A stretch of DNA of 64,000 bases, taken from the NCBI RefSeq assembly GCF_035918235.1, contig NZ_CP109485.1, positions 5,270,001 through 5,334,000 on the forward strand, read 5' to 3'. This stretch comes from Streptomyces sp. NBC_01445. Lineage in GTDB: Bacteria > Actinomycetota > Actinomycetes > Streptomycetales > Streptomycetaceae. Made by a program: the position numbers and the translations under genes. Each line of letters begins with the position of its first letter. Position 1 is the stretch's first letter. A model generated the notes under the pieces. The model saw nothing but the letters and a program-made list of their open reading frames with translations. It did not search any database and was not told where the DNA came from. Shown here piece after piece: positions 25,900-33,975 of this stretch.

Positions 25900-27039
25900 G
25901 TGGACTTCACCTTCACCGAAGAACAGCAGGCGTCCGTCGAGGCGGCCAAGGCCGTGTTCGGCCCGGTAGCGCCCGACAGCGTGCCGAGCCCGGCCCTCAC
26001 CCCCGGCGCGGTCGCAGACGACTTCGACCGCACCCTGTGGTCGAAACTCGCCGACGCCGACCTGCTCAGCCTCCTACTCGCCCCCGAACACGGCGGCGCG
26101 GGCCTGGACGCCATCGCGCTCTGCCTGGTCCTACGGGAATCCGCCAAGGCACTCGCCCGAGTCCCGCTCCTGGAGCACACCGCGGCCGCCGTCACCGTAC
26201 AGACCTACGGCAGCGACGAGTTGAAGGAGCAGATCCTCCCCAGGGCAGCCCGCGGCGAACTCGTCCTCACCGCCGCCTCCGCGGGCCGCACCGGACACGA
26301 CCCGGCCCAACTCGCCGTCAGCGCACGCCGCGACACGGACACCGACACCTGGATCCTCGACGGCGCCCAAACCGGCGTGACTTGGGCGCACAACGCCGAC
26401 CACATCGCCGTACCCGCCCACACCCCACAGGGCCGCTCCGTCATCGCCGTACTGCCCCATCCGCACGAAGGACTCACCGTCGCCGAACAGATCTCCACGA
26501 CCGGCGAACGCCTCGGCGAACTCCACCTCGACTCCGTGCGCCTCGAACCCCACCGGATCATCGAGACCGACGAGGCCTGGGACCGGCTGCACCAGCTCCT
26601 CACCACCGGAACCTGCGCCCTGGCACTGGGCCTCGGCGAGCGCGTCCTGCAGATGACCGGCGACTACACCAGTAAGCGCGAGCAGTTCGGCTACCCGGTG
26701 GCCACATTCCAAGCGGTCGCGGTCCAGGCCGCGGACCGTTACATCGACCTGCGCGCCATGGAGGCCACCCTCTGGCAGGCCGCCTGGCGCATCAGCACGC
26801 AGGCAGGCGGAGCACTCCCCACGGCAGGTGACATCGCGGTCGCCAAGATCTGGGCCTCGGAAGGCGTACGACGCGTCGTCCAGACCGCACAGCATCTGCA
26901 CGGAGGATTCGGCGCCGACACCGACTACCCGCTGCACCGCTACCACGCCTGGGCCAAACAGCTCGAACTGTCCCTCGGCCCGGCAGCCGCACACGAGGAG
27001 ACACTCGGCGACCTGCTGGCGGCCCATCCCCTCGGCTGA
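25900..27039 (+). CDS. Acyl-CoA dehydrogenase (FadE)
   Basis: A 379-aa flavoprotein introducing the alpha-beta double bond in acyl-CoAs. N-terminal helical domain (MDFTFTEEQQASVEAAKAVF), middle beta domain (SARRDTDTDTWILDGAQTGV), C-terminal helical domain with SKREQFGYPVATFQAVAVQA and the FAD-binding HLHGGFGADTDYPLHRYH. GTG 25900 with GGAGG 9 nt upstream. Related to the FadE subunits of steroid or complex-acid degradation, which often work as alpha2beta2 pairs; only one subunit is here. A KstR-like palindrome upstream fits that class. Substrate unknown. Confidence 0.9.
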   Translation: MDFTFTEEQQASVEAAKAVFGPVAPDSVPSPALTPGAVADDFDRTLWSKLADADLLSLLLAPEHGGAGLDAIALCLVLRESAKALARVPLLEHTAAAVTVQTYGSDELKEQILPRAARGELVLTAASAGRTGHDPAQLAVSARRDTDTDTWILDGAQTGVTWAHNADHIAVPAHTPQGRSVIAVLPHPHEGLTVAEQISTTGERLGELHLDSVRLEPHRIIETDEAWDRLHQLLTTGTCALALGLGERVLQMTGDYTSKREQFGYPVATFQAVAVQAADRYIDLRAMEATLWQAAWRISTQAGGALPTAGDIAVAKIWASEGVRRVVQTAQHLHGGFGADTDYPLHRYHAWAKQLELSLGPAAAHEETLGDLLAAHPLG

Positions 27040-27047
27040 CCCAGGGG

Positions 27048-27395
27048 TCAGAGAACGAAGCCCGACTGCCCCTTGTCGTCCACGACGGGACGCCCCGCGG
27101 CGGCCCACACCTGCATGCCACCGTCTACGTTCACCGCGTCGATGCCCTGCTGCACGAGGTACATCGTCACCTGCGCGGAACGGCTGCCGGACCGGCAGAT
27201 CACGTTGACCCGACCGTCCTGGGGAGCCGCCTCGGTCAGCTCGCCGAAACGCGCCACGAACTCACTGATCGGAATGTGCAAGGCACCCTCGGCGTGACCC
27301 GCCTGCCACTCATCGTCCTCACGGACGTCGAGGAGAAAGTCCCCGTCCACGAGCTCGCCGACATCAACCGTGGGCACACCAGATCCGAAATGCAT
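27048..27395 (-). CDS. Single-domain rhodanese-like protein
   Basis: A 115-aa rhodanese homology domain. FLLDVREDDEWQAGHAEGAL (about 19-38), ARFGEL, and the active loop VICRSGSRSAQVTMYL with Cys about 68, so sulfurtransferase chemistry is possible. ATG 27395 (MHFGSGVPTVD) is preferred over the upstream frame. It is convergent with fadE; CTGACCC...GGGTCAG (27036-27051) joins both stops in a small palindrome. Confidence 0.9.
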   Translation of the reverse strand: MHFGSGVPTVDVGELVDGDFLLDVREDDEWQAGHAEGALHIPISEFVARFGELTEAAPQDGRVNVICRSGSRSAQVTMYLVQQGIDAVNVDGGMQVWAAAGRPVVDDKGQSGFVL

Positions 27396-27540
27396 ACCCC
27401 CGACGCTACCCGACCCCGCCGGCAGGCCTGACCCGCCAGGCACTGGGGCGGTCAGCGGCTCGGACGGCCGTCAGAAACGCGGAGTGGGACCGACGGCGCT
27501 CTGGCTGGGGGCAACCACCCAGCCACCGGCTGGCCTGCCA

Positions 27541-27599
27541 GCCCAGCTGCCCAGCTGCCCAGCTGCCCAGCTGCCCAGCTGCCCAGCTGCCCAGCTGCA
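27541..27599. repeat. 9-bp tandem repeat CAGCTGCCC
   Basis: Seven CAGCTG hexamers spaced 9 bp apart, in the 280-bp gap between the J-domain gene's 3' end and the rhodanese promoter. The rhodanese promoter must lie to the left (27396-27500). Confidence 0.9.
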
Positions 27600-27605
27600 G
27601 CAAGC

Positions 27606-27706
27606 GTGCTCGCTCAGCCGCCGGCAGCCTGCTCGCTCAACCGCTCAACCGCCAGCGGCGTGCTCGCCGGCCCGCTCAGCTATCGGCAGCCTGCTCACGC
27701 ATCAGC
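27606..27706. repeat. Direct duplication of the J-domain gene's 3' end
   Basis: The minus-strand gene end GAGCAGGCTGCCGATAGCTGA is copied 62 bp downstream as GAGCAGGCTGCCGGCGGCTGA (stop complements at 27676 and 27614). Between them GGTTGAGC occurs twice. Another case of a stop-codon-containing duplication. Confidence 0.7.
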
Positions 27707-28542
27707 CGCTCCAGCTCAGCCTCGCGCTCGGCGACCTGCACGAGCAGCTGCTCCGCGATCTCCTCGAGCAGCCGGTCGGGGTCGTCCGGCGCCATCCGCA
27801 GCATCGCGCCGATCGCGCTCTCCTCCAGCTCCTGAGCAACGGCCGTCAGCAGTTCCTTGCGCTGCGCCAGCCACTCGAGCCGCTCGTACAGCTCCTCGCT
27901 CGGGCTGGGCTTGCGCGCCTCGGGCACAGGCCCCGCGGCCCACTCGTCGGACAGCTCCCGCAGCAAGGCCTCGTCGCCGCGACCGTATGCCGCGTTGACC
28001 CGCACGATGAACTCGTCGCGCCGCGCCCGGTCCTTCTCGTCCTGCGCCAGATCCGGGTGCGCCTTGCGGACGAGTTCCCGGTAGAGCTTGCGCGCCTCGT
28101 CGCTCGGCCGCACACGCTGCGGCGGCCGCACGGGCTGATCGGTGAGCATGGCGGAGGCCTCCGGCGAGAGACCGTCCCCGTCCATCCACTGGTCGAACAG
28201 TTCCTCGACCGCGGGCATGGGCATCACACGCGCCCTGGCCTCGTCCGCCTTACGCCGGTCCTCCGGATCCCCGCTCCGCGCGGCGACCGCCTCGGCGATC
28301 TGCGCCTCGAGCTCGTCCAGGCGCGTATACATGGGGCCGAGTTTCTGGTGATGCAGCCGAGAGAAGTTCTCCACCTCGACCCGGAACGTCTCCACCGCGA
28401 TCTCGTACTCGATCAGGGCCTGCTCGGCGGCGAGCACAGCCCGCTCAAGCCGCTCCTCGGGCCGCCCCTCAGCAACCGGCTGCCCCTGCGGCTCAGCGGC
28501 AGGGGCCTCGGACGGGGTCGACTCGGCTTCCGGGGTCGTCAC
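27676..28542 (-). CDS. J-domain-like coiled-coil protein
   Basis: A 288-aa soluble, strongly charged helical protein. Long helices at about 28-95 (ERLERAVLAAEQALIEYEIA) may form a coiled coil. About 148-185 resembles a DnaJ domain: EARKLYRELVRKAHPDLAQD contains His-Pro-Asp in the right context, so it may stimulate an Hsp70. The C-terminal part (235-288) is again helical and Glu-rich. There is no Gly/Phe region or zinc finger, so it is not DnaJ itself. Start GTG 28542; the ribosome-binding site is weak. Role unknown. Confidence 0.8.
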   Translation of the reverse strand: MTTPEAESTPSEAPAAEPQGQPVAEGRPEERLERAVLAAEQALIEYEIAVETFRVEVENFSRLHHQKLGPMYTRLDELEAQIAEAVAARSGDPEDRRKADEARARVMPMPAVEELFDQWMDGDGLSPEASAMLTDQPVRPPQRVRPSDEARKLYRELVRKAHPDLAQDEKDRARRDEFIVRVNAAYGRGDEALLRELSDEWAAGPVPEARKPSPSEELYERLEWLAQRKELLTAVAQELEESAIGAMLRMAPDDPDRLLEEIAEQLLVQVAEREAELERLMREQAADS

Positions 28543-28833
28543 CCGTCCAGCCTAGGGCACGGCCGGGCTGCATTGCTCGACGCCTGATTTCAAAGGTTCT
28601 GGGGGGCTCCCCCTCCCCCCGCCCCCTCCCGCCCCACCCCAGATCAACTCAATTCAGCCCACCCCAAAACCGGACCCAGCCCAAGCCGACCCCCTCACCC
28701 CCTGAATCAGCCCCAAGGCGACTCACCCCACCACCCCAACCGGCCCACACGCCCAACCCCAGCTCCAGCCCCGCCCCCCGAAGGCCAGCCCTCTTCACCG
28801 CCCCACCTCAAACCCCCACCTCAAACCCCCACC
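28543..28833. other. C-rich low-complexity intergenic region with 13-bp repeats
   Basis: A 291-bp gap, almost free of G on the plus strand from 28612 to 28860 (runs of CCCC, CCCCA). The end, 28803-28850, has three exact and one degenerate copies of TCAAACCCCCACC at 13-bp period (28808, 28821, 28834, 28847). The third contains the stop complement of the DUF2252 gene. The J-domain promoter must be at its left edge; no clear element was seen. Confidence 0.7.
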
Positions 28834-30267
28834 TCAAACCCCCACCTCAGCCCCCACCCTCCCCTCCCGCACAGCCTTGACCAGGGCTGCGTGGTCCTGT
28901 TCTGTGCGGTCCGCGTAGGTCACCGCGAACTGGGCGATGGCCTCGTCCAGTTCCTCGTTCTTGCCGCAGTAGCCAGCGATCAGTCGAGGGTCGGCGCTGT
29001 GTGCGTGTGCGCGGGCGAGGAGCGCGCCCGTCATGCGGCCGTAGTCGTCCATCTGGTCGGCGGCGAGAGCCGCGGGGTCGACACTTCCCTTGCGGTTTCT
29101 GAACTGCCTTACCTGGAAGGGTCGTCCGGCCACGGTCGTCCAGCCGAGCAGGATGTCGCTGACGACCTGCATCCGCTTCTGTCCGAGGACCACGCGCCGC
29201 CCCTCATGGGCGGCCGCCGGCGTATCGAATCCGACTGCGGGCAGGTGCGGCAGCAGCGCGGAGGGGCGGGCTTCCTTCACCTGGAGCACGAGCGCCTCTC
29301 CCCGGTGGTCGAGGAGCAGCACCACGTACGACCTCGTGCCCACGCTTCCCGTGCCGACGACGCGGAAGGCGACGTCCTGGATCGCGTAGCGGCCGAGCAG
29401 GGGCAGGCGGTCTTCGGAGAGTGTCTGCAGGTAGTCACCTAGGGAGGCAGCGACCTCGGACGCCTCCTCGTCGGGTACGCGGCGCAGTACGGGTGGTGCG
29501 TCGACGAAGCGGCGGGTGCCGTCCTCGGCGAGTTCGGTGGACTTGGCGGCGAATCTTCCACTGGTGTTGTTGCGCGCCTTCTCGGAGACGCGCTCCAGCG
29601 TGCCGACGAGGTCGTGGGCGTCGGTATGGGAGACGAGTTCCTCGTCGGCGATGGCGTTCCACGCGTCGAGGGCGGGCAGTCGGGCCAGCAGGCGCATGGT
29701 GCGGCGGTATGCGCCCACCGCGTAGTGCGCGGCTTCCCGGCACGTGTCCTCGTCGGCTCCGGCTACGCGGCCCGCGAGGACGAGCGAAGTGGCGAGTCGC
29801 TTCACGTCCCATTCCCAGGGGCCGTGCACCGTTTCGTCGAAGTCGTTGAGGTCGATGACGAGGCCGCCGCGGGCGTCGGCGTAGAGGCCGAAGTTCGCCG
29901 CGTGGGCGTCTCCGCAGATCTGGGCGCCGATGCCGGTGACGGGCGTCTGTGCGAGGTCGTGGGCCATGAGGCCGGCAGATCCGCGCAGGAATGCGAACGG
30001 GGTCGCCGCCATCCTGCCGACGCGTATGGGCGTGAGCTCTTCGATCCGGCCGAGGTTGGACTCCTCGACCGCCCTGACGGCGTCGGGGCGAGCGGGGTGC
30101 AGAGTGAGGGCCGCGTGCGCGGAGCGCGGTACGCGGTCGCGCAGGGCCTTGCCCTCCTGCTTGGGTGACCCGGAGGAGGGGCGCGCCGCGAACCCCTCGA
30201 CGGCCGGCAGCCGTCGGGCCGCCGGTTCCTCACGCTGCGCCGGCACCGCAGTGTCGAGCTCGGTCAC
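28834..30267 (-). CDS. DUF2252 family protein
   Basis: A 477-aa cytosolic protein of the DUF2252 family, whose fold resembles aminoglycoside/Ser-Thr-type kinases. Conserved stretches: RVGRMAATPFAFLRGSAGLM, ICGDAHAANFGLYADA, VIDLNDFDETVHGPWEWDVK and LLGRYAIQDVAFRVVGTGSV; the GDAH and DFDE motifs look like the catalytic core. GTG 30267 has GGGGGAGGCGG upstream. Monocistronic. The last residues (VGAEVGV) are encoded by copies of the 13-bp repeat that continues past the stop. Substrate unknown. Confidence 0.88.
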   Translation of the reverse strand: MTELDTAVPAQREEPAARRLPAVEGFAARPSSGSPKQEGKALRDRVPRSAHAALTLHPARPDAVRAVEESNLGRIEELTPIRVGRMAATPFAFLRGSAGLMAHDLAQTPVTGIGAQICGDAHAANFGLYADARGGLVIDLNDFDETVHGPWEWDVKRLATSLVLAGRVAGADEDTCREAAHYAVGAYRRTMRLLARLPALDAWNAIADEELVSHTDAHDLVGTLERVSEKARNNTSGRFAAKSTELAEDGTRRFVDAPPVLRRVPDEEASEVAASLGDYLQTLSEDRLPLLGRYAIQDVAFRVVGTGSVGTRSYVVLLLDHRGEALVLQVKEARPSALLPHLPAVGFDTPAAAHEGRRVVLGQKRMQVVSDILLGWTTVAGRPFQVRQFRNRKGSVDPAALAADQMDDYGRMTGALLARAHAHSADPRLIAGYCGKNEELDEAIAQFAVTYADRTEQDHAALVKAVREGRVGAEVGV

Positions 30268-30341
30268 GCGGACCGCCTCCCCCGTCTCTGAACATCAACT
30301 GGCAACGACCGTACCGCCGTCGGCCGAAACCCGTCAGAGCC

Positions 30342-30350
30342 TGTGGATAA
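30342..30350 (-). promoter_or_regulatory. DnaA box-like site
   Basis: TGTGGATAA, reverse of TTATCCACA, in the 168-bp gap before the DUF2252 gene. A second partial TGTGGAAAA follows at 30360. Unproven. Confidence 0.4.
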
Positions 30351-30435
30351 CCCCGTGACTGTGGAAAACGAGCGCGGAACAGGAACGGGGAACCCGAGCG
30401 CGGAACCCGCACCCAGCCCTCCCTCGCCAGCCGCT

Positions 30436-30813
30436 CTACCCCTCAGGCAGATACGCCTCGGCCCACAGCCCGAGTTCCTTCAGCGCCGGTTCGAGGGCGG
30501 CGCCCGCTTCGGTCAGGCGGTACGCGACGCGGAGCGGGGGTCCTTCGTCGACCTCGCGTACGACGAGGCCGGCGGCGCCGAGTTCGGTGAGGCGGTCCGA
30601 GAGCATGCGCTCGCTGATGCCGGGGATGGCTCGGCGCAGGTCGGCGAAGTGAACGGGGTGCTGGAGGAGGACGGAGACCACGAGTCCCGTCCAGCGCTTG
30701 CCGAGCAGGCCGAAGACGCGGGTGATGCCGCCGTCGACCCGCTTGCACGCGTCGGGGTTGTGGATCCCCGCCTCGCGTACGGAGCCGCTCTCGTGTTCCC
30801 CGTTGCCCGCCAT
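30436..30813 (-). CDS. HxlR-family transcriptional regulator
   Basis: A 125-aa winged-helix regulator of the HxlR/MarR-like type. Core: GLLGKRWTGLVVSVLLQHPV (about 35-54), FADLRRAIPGISERMLSDRL, GLVVREVDEGPPLRVAYRLT. One Cys (about 23) lies N-terminal, as in redox-sensing HxlR members. ATG 30813. Divergent from an azoreductase gene, the layout of quinone/electrophile sensors controlling FMN reductases. Confidence 0.92.
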   Translation of the reverse strand: MAGNGEHESGSVREAGIHNPDACKRVDGGITRVFGLLGKRWTGLVVSVLLQHPVHFADLRRAIPGISERMLSDRLTELGAAGLVVREVDEGPPLRVAYRLTEAGAALEPALKELGLWAEAYLPEG

Positions 30814-30852
30814 GCCTTCAGAGTACTGCCCTCCCGTAGGGGACTAAATAAA

Positions 30853-30863
30853 AGTAAGTTACT
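30853..30863. promoter_or_regulatory. Palindrome in the HxlR/azoR promoter gap
   Basis: AGTAAGTTACT, a perfect 11-bp palindrome in an AT-rich patch (30843-30872) between the divergent genes. Likely operator for the HxlR regulator; inferred from position and symmetry. Confidence 0.5.
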
Positions 30864-30947
30864 GTTCATACGGTAGCTCCGAACGGAACTGCACCTACTC
30901 AGCCACCCACCTGCTTCCCGACCACCCCGCACCTTTGGAGACCCGCA

Positions 30948-31607
30948 ATGCCCACCCTTCTTCACATCGACTCGTCCGTCTGGCCCGGCTCGGCCTCCGC
31001 TTCCCGCACCGTCGCCGACGCCTTCCGCAAGACCTGGGAGGAGCAGCACCCCGACGGCACCGTGATCTACCGCGATCTGGCCGTGAACCCGGTCCCGCAC
31101 CTGGACACGGTCGGCGCCTCCGCCGGTTTCGCCGATCCCGCCACCCACAGCCCGGAGCAGGCCGCAGCCTTCGCCGGGCGCCGGGAGCTCATCGAGGAGC
31201 TGGAGCAGGCGGACGCGGTGCTGATCGGCGCACCTATGTACAACTTCTCGATCCCGTCGACCCTGAAGGCATGGCTGGACCAGGTGATCCTCATGGGGCG
31301 CACCGCCGGCGAGACGCCGTCCGCGAAGGGGACGCCGGTCACGGTCGTCGCCAGCCGTGGCGGCTCGTACGCGCCGGGCACCCCGCGCGAGCCCTTCGAG
31401 TACGTGCAGAACTACCTGCGTGATCTTCTCGGCACGATGCTCGGCCTGGACGTGGCCTTCATCGTTCCCGAGCTGACCCTGGCGCACACGACTCCGGCGA
31501 TGAGCGAGCTCATCCCGCTCGCCGAGGCGTCCCGCGCCAAGGCCCTGGAAGACGCTGACGCCCGGGCCAAGGAGCTCGCCGCGCGCTTCTCGGCCGACGC
31601 CGCCTGA
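30948..31607 (+). CDS. azoR: FMN-dependent NADH-azoreductase
   Basis: A 219-aa flavodoxin-like reductase of quinones and azo compounds. HIDSSVWPGSASASRTVADA (about 6-25) binds FMN phosphate; GAPMYNFSIPSTLKAWLDQV (about 94-113) and SRGGSYAPGTPREPFEYVQN are conserved AzoR segments. ATG 30948. Probably repressed by the divergent HxlR protein and induced by quinones. Confidence 0.93.
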   Translation: MPTLLHIDSSVWPGSASASRTVADAFRKTWEEQHPDGTVIYRDLAVNPVPHLDTVGASAGFADPATHSPEQAAAFAGRRELIEELEQADAVLIGAPMYNFSIPSTLKAWLDQVILMGRTAGETPSAKGTPVTVVASRGGSYAPGTPREPFEYVQNYLRDLLGTMLGLDVAFIVPELTLAHTTPAMSELIPLAEASRAKALEDADARAKELAARFSADAA

Positions 31608-31633
31608 CGCTCCGCACCGTCACCAAGGCACCG

Positions 31634-31692
31634 AGGGTCCCCTGTCCCGTACGGCTCCCGTTCGACCCGTTCCGTACGACGCCGGGGACCCT
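31634..31692 (+). terminator. Probable terminator after azoR
   Basis: AGGGTCCCC and GGGGACCCT with inner CCGTACGG/CCGTACG complementarity, 27 bp after the azoR stop. Long stem-loop without U-tract. Confidence 0.55.
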
Positions 31693-31747
31693 TCAACAAT
31701 CAGTGTGATTGTCCTCACCACAGGACCGCTCACATCCGGAAAACGCA

Positions 31748-31780
31748 GAAGCCCCGCAGATCTGAGATCTGCGGGGCTTC
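31748..31780 (-). terminator. Terminator of tRNA-Leu
   Basis: Perfect inverted repeat, 16-bp arms (GAAGCCCCGCAGATCT and complement) around one base, just 3' of the tRNA on the minus strand. Confidence 0.85.
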
Positions 31781-31787
31781 CGTCTTG

Positions 31788-31871
31788 TGCGCGAGGGGGG
31801 AGTTGAACCCCCACGCCCTTTCGGGCACTGGAACCTGAATCCAGCGCGTCTGCCTATTCCGCCACCCGCGC
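31788..31871 (-). tRNA. tRNA-Leu (anticodon CAG)
   Basis: An 84-nt class II tRNA. Acceptor GCGCGGG pairs with CTCGCGC; anticodon stem CTGGA/TCCAG encloses loop TTCAGGT, anticodon CAG reading CUG; long variable arm CCCGAAAGGG; T-arm GGGGGTTCAACTCCCC. CCA is not encoded. TAATCT, a -10-like hexamer, lies about 60 bp upstream near 31932. Confidence 0.95.
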
Positions 31872-32416
31872 ATTGGGTGTGCCTTCCGGTCCCTCGCCCT
31901 TTGGGGGCGAGCGCCTTCCGACATGCAGAAGATTAGCACGCTGCCGAGGGTGGATTCACATCCGTTTTCGCGGGCACCTGCTGGGCAGGGCCACCCCCGC
32001 TGACCTCGCATCCGATGCAGTCAGCCGGCAGTCCGACAGCGGTCCGCCGACAGTTCGCCGACAGTTCGCCGACAGTCCGACAGCACTCCACCAGCAGTCC
32101 GAAGCCCCCGGAGAGATCCACTCCACCCCGGGGCCCCTCCCCGAGGACCCGCCCCGAAGCCCCGCCGCCGACGCAGCGAAAGGCACACATTCACACTCCC
32201 GCAGCCCCGGACCCGAGCCTCCCCTCCGTCTCACCTTCCCCGTCCCCTCCCGGCTCCACCGCCGCGTGCGGGACACTGTCCAGGGACCCCCTCTACGATC
32301 CAGCTGTGAGGGTCGACACTCATCGACCGGGCTGACAGGGGGAACCAGCCGATTTCCCGGCGCGTGGATACGATCAGTAAGCAGTACCAGGACGAAAACG
32401 AAGGAGGAGGTGCCCC
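31872..32416. other. Intergenic region before fhaA
   Basis: A 545-bp gap between tRNA-Leu and fhaA, divergent, so it carries both promoters. At 32020-32110 there are short direct repeats of the kind CCGACAGTTCG. No credible ORF was found. The fhaA ribosome-binding site AAGGAGGAGGTG (32400-32411) is unusually strong. Confidence 0.5.
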
Positions 32417-33313
32417 ATGGGAGTCCTGAAGAAGTTCGAGCAGCGTCTCGAGGGTCTGGTCAACGGCACCTTCGCCAAGGTGTTCAAGTCCGAGGTCCAG
32501 CCCGTCGAGATCGCCGGCGCCCTCCAGCGCGAGTGCGACAACAACGCGACGATCTGGAACCGCGAGCGGACCGTCGTCCCCAACGACTTCATCGTGGAGC
32601 TGAGCGCGCCGGACTTCGAGCGCCTCAGCCCCTACTCGGGGCAGCTCGGCGACGAGCTGTCCGGCATGGTGCGCGACTACGCGAAGCAGCAGCGCTACAC
32701 CTTCATGGGACCGATCAAGGTCCACCTGGAGAAGGCGGACGACCTGGACACGGGTCTGTACCGGGTACGCAGCCGCACGCTCGCGTCGAGCACCAACCAG
32801 CAGCAGTCCCAGCCCTCCCAGCAGCCGCCGCAGCCCGGCCGGGGTCCCGCTTCGGCGCCCCCGGCGGCGGGCGGAGGCTACGGCTATCCGCCGGCGGCAA
32901 ACGCTGCCGGGGGGTACGGCCAGCCGCCGGCCAGCGCGCCGCCGATGCCCGCGGGGCCGCCTCCGGGCCGCCCTACGCAGGCCCCGGCGGGAGCCCGGCC
33001 GCGTAATCAGGCAGGACCGCTGCCCGGCGCACAGGTGCGTCACTGGATCGAGATCAATGGCACACGCCATCAGATCTCGCGCCCCACGCTGGTCCTCGGC
33101 CGCAGCACCGAAGCCGATGTGCGGATCGACGACCCCGGCGTCTCTCGCCGGCACTGTGAGATTCGGACCGGAACGCCCTCGACGATCCAGGATCTCGGGT
33201 CCACCAACGGCATCGTGGTGGACGGGCAGCACACCACCCGCGCTACGCTCCGCGACGGCTCGCGGATCGTCGTGGGCAGTACCACCATCATTTACCGGCA
33301 AGCCGAAGGGTGA
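32417..33313 (+). CDS. fhaA: FhaA: DUF3662 plus FHA domain protein
   Basis: A 298-aa protein. N-terminal DUF3662 domain 1-115 (MGVLKKFEQRLEGLVNGTFA, SEVQPVEIAGALQRECDNN), a Gln/Pro/Gly/Tyr-rich linker (120-205), and a C-terminal FHA domain (about 215-295) with TLVLGRSTEADVRIDDPGVS, RRHCEI and STNGIVV, which binds phospho-Thr. In mycobacteria FhaA links PknB to MviN in control of peptidoglycan synthesis. First gene of the fhaA-fhaB-pstP-rodA-pbpA-pknB block. Confidence 0.95.
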   Translation: MGVLKKFEQRLEGLVNGTFAKVFKSEVQPVEIAGALQRECDNNATIWNRERTVVPNDFIVELSAPDFERLSPYSGQLGDELSGMVRDYAKQQRYTFMGPIKVHLEKADDLDTGLYRVRSRTLASSTNQQQSQPSQQPPQPGRGPASAPPAAGGGYGYPPAANAAGGYGQPPASAPPMPAGPPPGRPTQAPAGARPRNQAGPLPGAQVRHWIEINGTRHQISRPTLVLGRSTEADVRIDDPGVSRRHCEIRTGTPSTIQDLGSTNGIVVDGQHTTRATLRDGSRIVVGSTTIIYRQAEG

Positions 33314-33323
33314 AGCGGGGGCA

Positions 33324-33854
33324 ATGTCAGAGCTGACCCTTACGGTCATGCGGTTGGGTTTCCTGGCCGTTCTGTGGCTGTTCGTGATCGTGGCCGTCCA
33401 GGTCATCCGTAGCGACCTGTTCGGCACGCGCGTCACCCAGCGCGGGTCGCGTCGTGACAGCGGGCGCCAACAGCAGGCCGCGGCCCGCCAGGCCGCGCCG
33501 CCGCAGCAGCGCGCCCAGCAGCAGAACAGCGGTGGAGGCGGCGGGCGGCAGCGCCGCGGCGCCCCCACGAAACTCGTCGTCTCCGAGGGCACCCTCACGG
33601 GCACCACGGTGGCGCTGCAGGGCCAGACCATCACGCTGGGCCGTGCGCACGATTCGACGATCGTTCTCGACGACGACTACGCGTCGAGCAAGCATGCCAG
33701 GATCTACCCGGACCGGGACGGACAGTGGATCGTGGAGGACCTCGGGTCCACCAACGGCACCTATCTCGACCGGGCCCGGCTGACCACCCCGCAACCGATT
33801 CCGCTCGGCGCGCCGATCCGCATCGGCAAGACCGTCATCGAGCTGCGGAAGTAG
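33324..33854 (+). CDS. fhaB: FhaB: membrane FHA domain protein
   Basis: A 176-aa protein with an N-terminal membrane helix (about 7-27, RLGFLAVLWLFVIVAVQVI), a Gln/Ala/Arg/Gly-rich linker and a C-terminal FHA domain (ITLGRAHDSTIVLDDDYASS, KHARIYP, DLGSTNGTYLD). Mycobacterial FhaB/FipA connects phosphorylated partners to division proteins. ATG 33324, 10 bp after fhaA; the longer upstream frame is a shadow of fhaA. Confidence 0.95.
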   Translation: MSELTLTVMRLGFLAVLWLFVIVAVQVIRSDLFGTRVTQRGSRRDSGRQQQAAARQAAPPQQRAQQQNSGGGGGRQRRGAPTKLVVSEGTLTGTTVALQGQTITLGRAHDSTIVLDDDYASSKHARIYPDRDGQWIVEDLGSTNGTYLDRARLTTPQPIPLGAPIRIGKTVIELRK

Positions 33855-33861
33855 TACGACA

Positions 33862-33975
33862 ATGAGCGAGCGGAGCGAGCGAGCCGACGCGGTCACCCAA
33901 GACCTGAGCGCGCTCCCGACCGGAGGGTGGGCACCGTGCGGATGTACCCGGAGCCGACGGGCGAGGTGCGCATGA
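33862..33975 (+). CDS. Possible 37-codon upstream ORF before pstP
   Basis: ATG 33862 opens MSERSERADAVTQDLSALPT and ends at TGA 33973-33975, which overlaps ATG 33972 of pstP as ATGA. It could be a leader ORF coupling fhaB to pstP, or chance. The SERSERA part comes from a GAGCGAGCGGAGCGAGCGAG repeat common in GC-rich DNA. Low confidence as a protein. Confidence 0.2.
   Translation: MSERSERADAVTQDLSALPTGGWAPCGCTRSRRARCA

Noticed and set aside
28543..28860. Coding region in the C-rich stretch
   Set aside because: Almost no G on one strand, no start with ribosome-binding site, and no ORF with protein-like composition.
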